DNA of 6,704 nucleotides from Pseudomonadota bacterium (GCA_009936895.1 JAACDS010000015.1:1-6704), one strand, 5' to 3'; positions 1 to 5,551 are shown, counted from the first letter of the stretch. Notes: a model not told the origin generated them from the sequence alone. Numbers and translations are program-made.

Positions 1-36
1 GCGGCCAAGATACAAGTGTTTTTTTGATCGGTCTCA

Positions 37-68
37 GTGTTGGGTGAACTGTGTAGCGCACCCAACAC
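37..68 (-). terminator. Hairpin downstream of ilvC, possible transcription end
   Basis: Two 10-base arms, gtgttgggtg (37-46) and cacccaacac (59-68), are perfectly complementary around a 12-base loop. The structure begins 27 bases after the ilvC stop codon, where the end of the ilvIHC transcript would be expected. The minus-strand RNA has no U-run after the stem; it continues with an A-rich stretch. It is therefore not a canonical intrinsic terminator, and could instead be a 3'-end stabilising hairpin or part of a factor-dependent terminator. A run of seven T at 19-25 lies on the plus strand just outside the hairpin. It could belong to a terminator of a plus-strand gene to the left, but no stem for it is visible inside the window. 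Confidence 0.4.
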
Positions 69-94
69 CGAACAGGCAGGAGAAATCAGTTGCT

Positions 95-1117
95 TTAGTT
101 GACTTCTTTGTTGACCAGACGATTCGCCTGAATCCAAGGCATCATGCCGCGCAAGCGCTCACCGACGTCTTCGATGGGATGCTCTGATGTGATGCGACGC
201 ATGGCTTTGATGCTGGGCGCACCGGATCTGTCTTCCAGAACAAACTCTTTGGCAAAGTTACCGGTTTGAATTTCGGTCAAAATACGCTTCATCTCGGCCT
301 TGGTTTCTTCGGTCACGACGCGAGAGCCGCGAGTCAAACCGCCATACTCCGCGGTATTGGATACCGAGTACCACATATTCGCGATACCGCCCTCGTAAAG
401 CAGATCAACGATCAGCTTCAGCTCGTGCAAGCACTCAAAATAGGCCATTTCTGGGGCATAACCGGCTTCGACCAGCGTTTCAAAACCGGCTTGAACCAGC
501 GCGGTCGCACCACCGCAAAGCACCGCTTGCTCACCACACAGGTCGGTTTCGGTTTCTTCACGGAAGGTGGTTTCAATGACACCCGCGCGACCACCGCCGT
601 TCGCTGACGCGTAGGAAAGCGCAATGTTCTTGGCCTGACCGGTGGCGTCTTGGGCGATCGCGATCAAACTCGGTACTCCGCCGCCTTCAACGTAGGTTGA
701 TCGAACCGTGTGGCCAGGACCCTTGGGCGCGATCATGATGACGTCAAGGTCGCTGCGCGCCTCAATCAGCTCAAAATGCACATTGAAACCGTGAGCAAAT
801 GCGATGGCCGCATTTTCTTTCAGGTTAGGCTCGATTTCCTCTTGGTACAGTGCCGCCTGCAGCTCGTCTGGTACCAATACCATGACCAAGTCAGCGCCTT
901 GTACTGCTTCGGCGACTTCCGCAACCTGAAAGCCTGCATTTTCAGCCTTCGGCCAAGAACCGGAGCTTTTACTGCGCAGACCTACGACGACGTTTTCGAC
1001 GCCAGAATCGCGAAGGTTATTGGCGTGGGCATGGCCCTGAGAACCGTACCCTACGATGACTACCTTCATCTTTTGAATAATGGATAGATCCGCGTCTTTG
1101 TCGTAATACACCTGCAT
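95..1117 (-). CDS. ilvC: Ketol-acid reductoisomerase (NADP+), class I
   Basis: Converts acetolactate or acetohydroxybutyrate to the dihydroxy acids of the valine/isoleucine pathway by Mg-dependent isomerisation and NADPH reduction, in the cytoplasm. The product is 340 residues, the usual length of the short class I enzyme (about 338). The N-terminal Rossmann domain carries GYGSQG at 23-28 and a cofactor-specificity loop at about 47-58 rich in Arg/Ser/Lys, as in NADPH-using forms. His109 (AFAHG) is the expected catalytic His. The knotted C-terminal domain has the metal and substrate ligands Asp192, Glu196 (ETDLCGEQ), Glu228, Glu232 (ECLHEL) and Ser253. The start at 1117 gives the family N-terminus MQVYYDKDADLS; the frame stays open further upstream, but that extension matches nothing. 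The ribosome site is weak (GGGA, about 7 bases away) in an unusually G-poor 46-nt gap after ilvH. Last gene of the operon. Confidence 0.98.
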   Translation of the reverse strand: MQVYYDKDADLSIIQKMKVVIVGYGSQGHAHANNLRDSGVENVVVGLRSKSSGSWPKAENAGFQVAEVAEAVQGADLVMVLVPDELQAALYQEEIEPNLKENAAIAFAHGFNVHFELIEARSDLDVIMIAPKGPGHTVRSTYVEGGGVPSLIAIAQDATGQAKNIALSYASANGGGRAGVIETTFREETETDLCGEQAVLCGGATALVQAGFETLVEAGYAPEMAYFECLHELKLIVDLLYEGGIANMWYSVSNTAEYGGLTRGSRVVTEETKAEMKRILTEIQTGNFAKEFVLEDRSGAPSIKAMRRITSEHPIEDVGERLRGMMPWIQANRLVNKEVN

Positions 1118-1163
1118 GGTTTTTTCCCGTGAGTTAGTTTTGGTTGTGTGGTTAGAGTGAAAT

Positions 1164-1666
1164 TTACGGCGCCAATACCTGGTCGCCACGGCCTACGCCG
1201 GAAACGCCAGAGCGGGCGACTTCGAGTATCGTTGCGTTAACGCCGCTGTTATCAATTGCGCTGACGAAGGCGTCGAGTTTGTCGCTGGGACCAACCAGCT
1301 GAATCGTATAGGTCTGCGCCGTTACATCGACGATCTGTCCCCGAAAATGTCCGCAGAGCGCTTGATCTCAGATCTGGCGGTGCCTTCCGCGCGAACCTTA
1401 ATCAACAGCAGTTCTCGTTCTACGTGATCGCCCTCGCACAGGTCTACCACTCGAACCACTTCGACCAGCTTGTCGAGCTGCTTCATGATCTGCGTAATGG
1501 TTTGCTGGTCACCGCTGGTGGTGAGCGTTAAACGGGACAGCGTCGAATCTTCCGTCGGGGCCACGGTCAGGGATTCAATGTTGTAATTGCGCTGGGCAAA
1601 AAGCCCGACCACACGGGACAGGGCGCCGGGTTCGTTTTCCAGCAATACGGCAAGAATGCTTCTCAC
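1164..1666 (-). CDS. ilvH: Acetolactate synthase small (regulatory) subunit, interrupted by a one-base frameshift
   Basis: Regulatory subunit of acetohydroxyacid synthase: it activates the large subunit and confers valine feedback inhibition. The start is GTG at 1664-1666, overlapping the ilvI TGA stop as GTGA, with a strong AGGAGG seven bases upstream, so translation is coupled to ilvI. Residues 1-76 form the ACT domain (ENEPGALSRVVGLFAQR), with Asn11, Gly14, Ser17 and Asn29 at positions linked to valine binding in E. coli IlvH. In the start frame the protein ends after 114 residues at TAA 1322-1324. The family sequence resumes at once in the -1 frame (RGQIVDVTAQTYTIQLVG, then EVARSGVSGVGRG) and runs to TAA 1164-1166. 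The repaired length is 167 residues, normal for the family (163 in E. coli). Either a base is missing near 1343 (sequencing error or real mutation) or the ribosome slips. The family is certain; whether the gene is intact is not. Confidence 0.9.
1340..1346 (-). other. Frameshift point in ilvH
   Basis: On the coding strand the sequence reads ATT TTC GGG GAC AGA, giving Ile-Phe-Gly-Asp-Arg and then a stop 6 codons after the TTC. Re-reading the C of TTC gives ATT TTC CGG GGA CAG ATC, which is Ile-Phe-Arg-Gly-Gln-Ile, the family consensus at this site. One base, most simply a C or a base in the adjacent GGGG run, is therefore missing relative to an uninterrupted gene. The site is not a canonical X XXY YYZ slippery heptamer, and I see no strong downstream pseudoknot, so programmed frameshifting is less likely than an error or a mutation. 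Confidence 0.9.
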
Positions 1667-3429
1667 GACGAGGCCTCCTGTGTTTTGCTCAAAATCATGT
1701 CGTTCATCGCGCCACCCTTAATCGCCATCGGGTAGACGTGTTCGTGCGGATCTACCCACACATCGACGAATACCAGGCGATTCTTGTTTTCCTCTGAGAA
1801 CGCGGCTTCCATCGCCGCGTCCAGCTCCATGGCGTCGCTCACGCGAATCCCCACATGGCCGAAGGCTTCCACCAAGGTTTTGAAATCCGGCAGAGAATCG
1901 CTGTAGGTGCTCTGCGAGTGACGGCCACCGTACTGCATGTCCTGCCACTGCTTAACCATGCCTAGGGCCTGATTGTTCAAGTTAATGACCTTGATCGGCA
2001 GACCGTACTGCAGGCAGGTTGAGAGCTCTTGCATGTTCATCATGAAGGAGCCTTCACCGGTTACGCAGGCGACGACGGAGTCTGGATTACCCATTTGTAC
2101 GCCCATGGCAGACGGCAGACCAAAACCCATGGTGCCCAGGCCGCCCGAATTGATCCAACGTCTGGGCTCGTCAAAATGATAGTACTGGGCAGCGAACATT
2201 TGATGCTGACCCACATCAGAGGTGACAAAGGCATCGCCCTTGGTCACGCGGTACAGCGTTTGAACCGCAAGCTGGGGTAAAATGCTCTGACCCGCTGCCG
2301 GCTGCATGTTGTGGTTCAGACCGTGCGCACTGCGCCACTGGTCAATCTGCTCCCACCACTTAGCCATATCCTGTTGCTGTTTTTCTTTTGCGCTTGGGTC
2401 ACGCTCGGCATCTCGTGCCTGATAGGCGTCCCAAAGCGCATTTAGCGCCCATCCGGCATCTCCCACCAGCGCAATATCCGCACGAATGATCTTGTCCACA
2501 GAAGCTGAGTCCACATCCAAATGTACGATGGTGGCCTTTGGCGAGAATTTGTCCGGACTGTTGGTCACTCGATCGTCAAAACGAGCGCCCAGCGCAAAAA
2601 TCAGATCGGTTTCGTGCATGGTCATGTTGGCTTCGTAGGTACCGTGCATACCCAACATACCCAAACTTTGAGGGTCACTGCCCGGATAGGCGCCCAAGCC
2701 CATCAAGGTCGAGGTCACCGGTACGTTCGCGGCTTTCACCAACGCCCGCAAAGAGTCCTCGGCATCTGCCTGAATCACACCACCGCCCACGTAAAACACC
2801 GGTCGTTTTGCCGCCAACAAGGCCTCGATCGCCAGATTCACCTGATGACTGTCGCCCTCAAACGCGGGCTTGTAGGAGCGCATGGCTACTGTGCTGGGAT
2901 ATTCGTACGCATAAGTAGCACTCGGATCGGTCGTGTCCTTGGGCACATCGATTACCACCGGACCGGGACGACCCGTCGTGGCGATGTGAAACGCCTTCTT
3001 CACCACGCCGGGTATTTCCGAGGCATCACGCACCATGAAGCTGTGCTTCACAACGGGACGGGAAATACCCACCATGTCGGTTTCTTGAAACGCGTCGGTA
3101 CCAATCAAGTCCCTGGGAACCTGACCGGAAATGACCACCATGGGAATACTGTCCATATAGGCGGTTGCAATACCTGTGATGGCATTGGTTGCGCCGGGAC
3201 CCGAGGTCACCAGAACGACACCGGGATCGCCGGTTGAACGCGCGTAGCCATCGGCCATATGGGTCGCCGCCTGTTCATGGCGCACCAAAATGTGCTCAAT
3301 TTTCTGCTGACGGAAAATGGCATCGTATATGTGCAGGGCAGATCCACCGGGATACCCGAAGATGTATTCCACACCCTCGTCCTGCAGCGCACGGATGAGC
3401 ATATCGCCTCCGGACAGCATTTCCGCCAT
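1663..3429 (-). CDS. ilvI: Acetolactate synthase (acetohydroxyacid synthase), large catalytic subunit
   Basis: Thiamine diphosphate- and FAD-dependent enzyme that condenses pyruvate with pyruvate or 2-oxobutyrate, the first common step to valine, leucine and isoleucine. The product is 588 residues (574 in E. coli IlvI). The N-terminal pyrimidine-binding domain has the catalytic Glu52 in RHEQAATHMADG. The central domain (about 195-350) includes GARFDDRVT, part of the FAD site. The C-terminal diphosphate-binding domain has GEG at 458-460 through NLNN at 483-486. GEG replaces the GDG of E. coli, a variant also known from pseudomonad enzymes. Trp495 (KQWQDM) is the position where substitutions give herbicide resistance elsewhere; it is wild-type here. 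I chose ATG 3427-3429 because AGAGGT sits six bases upstream. An in-frame GTG at 3498 would add 23 unrelated residues. ilvB is the alternative name. First gene of the ilvIHC operon. Confidence 0.97.
   Translation of the reverse strand: MAEMLSGGDMLIRALQDEGVEYIFGYPGGSALHIYDAIFRQQKIEHILVRHEQAATHMADGYARSTGDPGVVLVTSGPGATNAITGIATAYMDSIPMVVISGQVPRDLIGTDAFQETDMVGISRPVVKHSFMVRDASEIPGVVKKAFHIATTGRPGPVVIDVPKDTTDPSATYAYEYPSTVAMRSYKPAFEGDSHQVNLAIEALLAAKRPVFYVGGGVIQADAEDSLRALVKAANVPVTSTLMGLGAYPGSDPQSLGMLGMHGTYEANMTMHETDLIFALGARFDDRVTNSPDKFSPKATIVHLDVDSASVDKIIRADIALVGDAGWALNALWDAYQARDAERDPSAKEKQQQDMAKWWEQIDQWRSAHGLNHNMQPAAGQSILPQLAVQTLYRVTKGDAFVTSDVGQHQMFAAQYYHFDEPRRWINSGGLGTMGFGLPSAMGVQMGNPDSVVACVTGEGSFMMNMQELSTCLQYGLPIKVINLNNQALGMVKQWQDMQYGGRHSQSTYSDSLPDFKTLVEAFGHVGIRVSDAMELDAAMEAAFSEENKNRLVFVDVWVDPHEHVYPMAIKGGAMNDMILSKTQEASS
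1674..1679 (-). promoter_or_regulatory. Ribosome binding site of ilvH
   Basis: A perfect AGGAGG lies seven bases before the GTG start of ilvH, inside the last codons of ilvI. It fixes the GTG as the start despite the non-ATG codon. It also suggests that IlvH is made efficiently both by coupling to ilvI and by independent initiation. Confidence 0.85.
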
Positions 3430-3437
3430 GTCTCGAC
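3427..3437. repeat. 11-bp direct repeat, copy 1 (ilvI start)
   Basis: catgtctcgac on the plus strand, which is GTCGAGACATG in the coding direction. It comprises the ATG of ilvI plus the spacer to its ribosome site. An exact second copy lies 121 bases upstream, in the leader, at 3548-3558. Confidence 0.7.
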
Positions 3438-3441
3438 CTCT
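3436..3441 (-). promoter_or_regulatory. Ribosome binding site of ilvI
   Basis: AGAGGT on the minus strand, six bases before the ATG at 3427-3429. It decides between this start and the longer open frame that begins at GTG 3498, whose upstream sequence has no comparable site. Confidence 0.8.
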
Positions 3442-3476
3442 TTGTACTTTATGTTTCGTAATGTTCGTTGGCCATC

Positions 3477-3501
3477 GCAAGTGATCCCAAGGAATCACTG
3501 C
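3477..3501 (-). promoter_or_regulatory. Hairpin/dyad in ilvI leader
   Basis: In the transcript, GTGATTCC and GGGATCAC (core 3481-3498) pair with one G-U wobble around a tiny loop. The stem can extend by an A-U pair and, past a bulge, two G-C pairs, giving 3477-3501. As DNA it is a near-perfect 18-bp dyad that could equally be a protein-binding operator. It ends 47 bases before the ilvI ATG and is not followed by a U-run, so it is not a terminator. Confidence 0.4.
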
Positions 3502-3502
3502 A

Positions 3503-3519
3503 GCAAAAACCTATTTTGC
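3503..3519 (-). promoter_or_regulatory. Second leader hairpin, GCAAAA/TTTTGC
   Basis: A six-base perfect stem (3514-3519 with 3503-3508) and a five-base loop, directly 5' of the larger leader hairpin in the transcript. The A/T-rich stem is weak by itself. Its tandem position with the next hairpin is the reason to note it. Confidence 0.3.
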
Positions 3520-3547
3520 GCACCGCACTCGATCAGCCAACCAACCA

Positions 3548-3558
3548 CATGTCTCGAC
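3548..3558. repeat. 11-bp direct repeat, copy 2 (in ilvI leader)
   Basis: Exact copy of catgtctcgac found at the ilvI start. The ATG in this copy opens a five-codon frame (Met-Trp-Leu-Val-Gly, then TGA) without a good ribosome site. It is in a different frame from ilvI. Confidence 0.7.
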
Positions 3559-3683
3559 GCTGTTTCGACCAACCTTTGCGACCGCAATGGCAAAGACGGA
3601 ATGTGCTCGTAAGCTATTGATTTTGATATGGACTCATTGAGGTTTTGAATCAGTTTCATCACCCCAAATTGCGCAAGCGCGCT

Positions 3684-3712
3684 ATTCTTGTGATTCAGCG
3701 CCGACATGTCAA
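3684..3712 (-). promoter_or_regulatory. Candidate sigma70 promoter of ilvIHC
   Basis: Perfect -35 box TTGACA (3707-3712), 17-base spacer, and -10 box AAGAAT (3684-3689), four of six matches to TATAAT. It lies just after the pgeF stop codon and faces ilvI, with transcription predicted to begin near 3677. The ten bases AAGAATAGCG that start at this -10 recur in the candidate bamD promoter. Confidence 0.55.
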
Positions 3713-3729
3713 TGAACGCTTGGTGCTCG

Positions 3730-4563
3730 CTAGGCTATCCGGCAGATAAATGTGGCCATTCGACCCGTCTGAGCCCCCTGACCCTGCGCATGCGTTGCCT
3801 GCCGGTGGGAATAGAATGCCGCACTGGCGTAGGTACACAGGCCGCTTTGGGACACTGACCGAACCCCACCAGCTTGCAGTTGTCGCTGGGCTAGCAACGG
3901 CAGATCCACCAGTCGTTTGTCGCTGTCCTTAGAATGGGGATACACGGCTTCCGCGCAGATACGCTTTATCGGACGCCATACGTCCTCTCCGACCTCATAG
4001 TAGGCCCTACTGATGCAAGGGCCCACCCACGCATGAAGATCACTTGGTTCGGCGGACATAGCGCGCACCAGCTCAGGCAGCACCCCTGCCACCAAGCCGC
4101 GCCATCCGCCGTGGGCCGCGCCAACGACAGTTCCTAAGGTGTTCGTCATCACCACCGGCACGCAGTCGGCACTTTGAATGGCTAGGGCCAACCCCGGTTC
4201 ATCTGTCCACATGGCGTCGGCCCGGGGTGCGGCGGTTAGATCCGAGTCGGCACCGACATAGACGCAGTCACTGCCGTGAACCTGATCCAGCCACTGCACC
4301 TCGACTGGCTCAGCAGGGGTTTGACCGTCGCCTTGACTGTGGCGCTGACTGTGGCGCTGACTGCGGCATTGTCCGCCAATCAAGCGAGCCAGCCCTTGCC
4401 GATTGCGCTGCACCAACGGGGGCACATCGCCAACGTTTATACCGAGGTTGTTCTCCGCCAAAGCCGGCGTCGTGCTGTATCCGCCATATCGGGTACTGGT
4501 ACCGGCAACAATATTGTCCGACACCTGCCAATCAGACCGGACCCAAGCGTGGTCAGTTTGCAT
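3730..4563 (-). CDS. pgeF: PgeF/YfiH family protein (polyphenol oxidase / purine nucleoside phosphorylase-like, LACC1 family)
   Basis: Cytoplasmic metal-dependent enzyme of the YfiH (DUF152) family. Members have been reported as laccase-like oxidases, as purine nucleoside phosphorylase/adenosine deaminases, and, in E. coli, as a peptidoglycan-editing factor; the physiological substrate here is open. The three family metal ligands are His96 (QVHG), Cys134 (SADC) and His151, the latter in HGGWRG instead of the commoner HAGWRG. The C-terminus has FYSHR and TGRMA. Length is 277 residues against 243 in E. coli. The surplus is largely a repeat-derived loop of about 18 residues at 65-82 and a Gln/Gly-rich stretch (HAQGQGAQ) at about 258-265. 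The start ATG overlaps the end of rluD by 11 bases, so the two are co-transcribed and probably coupled; GGAGG is 12 bases upstream, rather far. The usual gammaproteobacterial neighbour after pgeF is clpB; here it is ilvI. Confidence 0.93.
   Translation of the reverse strand: MQTDHAWVRSDWQVSDNIVAGTSTRYGGYSTTPALAENNLGINVGDVPPLVQRNRQGLARLIGGQCRSQRHSQRHSQGDGQTPAEPVEVQWLDQVHGSDCVYVGADSDLTAAPRADAMWTDEPGLALAIQSADCVPVVMTNTLGTVVGAAHGGWRGLVAGVLPELVRAMSAEPSDLHAWVGPCISRAYYEVGEDVWRPIKRICAEAVYPHSKDSDKRLVDLPLLAQRQLQAGGVRSVSQSGLCTYASAAFYSHRQATHAQGQGAQTGRMATFICRIA
4322..4369. repeat. 12-bp minisatellite inside pgeF
   Basis: Tandem 12-base units: tgactgtggcgc at 4334-4345 and again, identical, at 4346-4357; tgactgcggcat at 4358-4369 (three differences); and a degraded unit at 4322-4333 (8 of 12 matches). 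Because the unit is a multiple of three, it keeps the pgeF frame and encodes CRSQ-RHSQ-RHSQ-GDGQ. This sits in a variable loop before the QVHG metal motif, so copy-number change would be tolerated. Confidence 0.9.
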
Positions 4564-5518
4564 CCTCGGCCAGTGCCTCCATCAGCTGTTGCAGGTCATC
4601 GGGTATCGGCGCAGTAAATCTCAGCCCCTTGTTCGTTGCCGGATGTAAAAAATCCAGCTTGAACGCATGCAGCGCCTGACGCGGGAACTGCTGCAATAAG
4701 TTGACGGTTTCTGCCTCGGCAGCCCGAGGGAGAATGCGTCGGCAACCGTACTTGGTATCACCGACAAGGGGATGACCGATGCTCTGCATATGCACCCGAA
4801 TTTGATGCGTGCGTCCACTGCCCAACGTAACGTCTACCGCACTGTGCGTCCGATAGCGCTCACGCACGCGCACAAGGCTCAAGGCCGGTTTGCCGTCCTG
4901 TCGGATGACTTGGCGAGTCCGCTGTTTGGGATCTCGCCCGATGGGTTGATCAATGTCTTGGCCCGATACCATCACACCTTCACATACCGCCACATAGCGA
5001 CGCCGCACGGCTCGAGCTGCGATGGCTTCCACCAGATGCTGATAGGCTTTAGGGCTCGCCGCCACGACCATGACGCCACTCGTTTCTTTATCCAGCCGAT
5101 GCACCACACCTGCTCTGGGTAACTGATTCAGGTCGGGGCGATGGTGCAGCAATCCATTGACCAAGGTGCCGTCTGCATTGCCCGCGCCCGGATGCACTAC
5201 CAAGCCCGCCGGCTTATTCACCACGATGATTTCCTCGTCTTCAAAGAGGACGTCTAGGGCGATGGCTTCGGCACGTTGCCAATCTTCTCGAATATGACGC
5301 TGGCCTTGCAGCACCAGCTCTTCGCTGCCAAATACTTTGTACTTGGGCTTTACCGCGGCACCATCGAGGGTCAGCATGCCTTCCGTCATCCAGCGCGTTA
5401 ACTCGGCTCTGGAGAATTCAGAAAACAGCTGTGCTGCGACTTTATCCACGCGCTCGCCGGCTAATTCGGCCGGCACATTTGCTTGACGTTGCAGGGTCTC
5501 GGGGCTTTGATTACTCAT
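4553..5518 (-). CDS. rluD: 23S rRNA pseudouridine synthase (1911/1915/1917)
   Basis: Isomerises three uridines of helix 69 of 23S rRNA to pseudouridine, supporting ribosome assembly and function. The product is 321 residues (326 in E. coli RluD). An S4 RNA-binding domain spans about 22-70 (GERVDKVAAQLFSEFSRAEL). The catalytic domain follows with NKPAGLVVHPGAG at 101-113, HRLDKETSGVMVVA at 140-153 with catalytic Asp143, and RTHQIRVHM at 236-244. RluA-clade paralogues such as RluC share these motifs. The choice of RluD rests on the S4 domain, the length and the classic position between bamD (divergent) and pgeF. I chose ATG 5516-5518 because it gives the family N-terminus; the frame stays open into bamD, but that part is antisense. 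No strong ribosome site is seen; GTAGGG is about 12 bases away. Confidence 0.95.
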   Translation of the reverse strand: MSNQSPETLQRQANVPAELAGERVDKVAAQLFSEFSRAELTRWMTEGMLTLDGAAVKPKYKVFGSEELVLQGQRHIREDWQRAEAIALDVLFEDEEIIVVNKPAGLVVHPGAGNADGTLVNGLLHHRPDLNQLPRAGVVHRLDKETSGVMVVAASPKAYQHLVEAIAARAVRRRYVAVCEGVMVSGQDIDQPIGRDPKQRTRQVIRQDGKPALSLVRVRERYRTHSAVDVTLGSGRTHQIRVHMQSIGHPLVGDTKYGCRRILPRAAEAETVNLLQQFPRQALHAFKLDFLHPATNKGLRFTAPIPDDLQQLMEALAEDAN

Positions 5519-5521
5519 AAC

Positions 5522-5531
5522 GGTTGCAACC
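5522..5531. promoter_or_regulatory. Perfect 10-bp palindrome GGTTGCAACC
   Basis: Perfect inverted repeat three bases upstream of the rluD start codon. It overlaps the candidate -35 of bamD and would also place a small hairpin in the rluD ribosome-binding region. It could be an operator or chance; no regulator is recognised. Confidence 0.3.
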
Positions 5532-5551
5532 CTACCGAATTTGGTAAGAAT
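5524..5551 (+). promoter_or_regulatory. Candidate promoter of bamD
   Basis: -35-like TTGCAA (5524-5529), 16-base spacer, -10-like AAGAAT (5546-5551). The first transcribed base would be near 5558, about 80 bases before the start codon. The match is modest. The ten bases AAGAATAGCG also occur at the -10 of the much better ilvI promoter, which adds some support. Confidence 0.35.

Larger units (their letters stand above)
3430..3729 (-). other. ilvI leader and promoter region (no protein gene)
   Basis: Three hundred bases separate the pgeF stop from the ilvI start. The region holds a promoter candidate right after pgeF (3684-3712), implying an untranslated leader of about 250 bases, two tandem hairpins (3477-3501 and 3503-3519), and one copy of an 11-base repeat of the ilvI start region (3548-3558). 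A 70-codon open frame runs from 3707 to 3495 on the minus strand. It has no convincing ribosome site and its ATG lies inside the promoter. Near its end it reads HVVGWLIEC just before the hairpins, but there is no long run of Ile/Val/Leu codons like that in known ilv leader peptides. I see no U-tailed terminator for pgeF, so readthrough into ilvIHC is possible. Confidence 0.6.

Noticed and set aside
458..460. Residues 458-460 of IlvI: GEG instead of GDG as a broken cofactor site
   Set aside because: The Glu form is known in pseudomonad-type enzymes and the rest of the motif through NLNN is intact, so it is a normal variant. Positions given are residue numbers.
710..1087. Plus-strand open frame of 125 codons opposite ilvC
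   Set aside because: Antisense to strongly conserved ilvC with no ribosome site or recognisable domain; explained by the codon use of ilvC.
1663..1666. GTGA overlap of ilvI and ilvH as a frameshift fusion
   Set aside because: A strong ribosome site precedes the ilvH GTG, so this is ordinary translational coupling of two subunits.
2521..3237. Long plus-strand open frame of 238 codons opposite ilvI
   Set aside because: It lies wholly antisense to a certain gene, has a His/Gly/Arg-rich composition typical of a shadow frame, and resembles no family.
3430..3498. N-terminal extension of IlvI from GTG 3498
   Set aside because: The extra 23 residues do not resemble the family N-terminus and run through the leader dyad; ATG 3429 has the ribosome site.
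3495..3707. Seventy-codon minus-strand frame in the ilvI leader as a real small gene
   Set aside because: Its first ATG lies within the predicted promoter, the internal ATG at 3659 has no proper ribosome site, and the residues show no family match. Kept only as a possible leader element.
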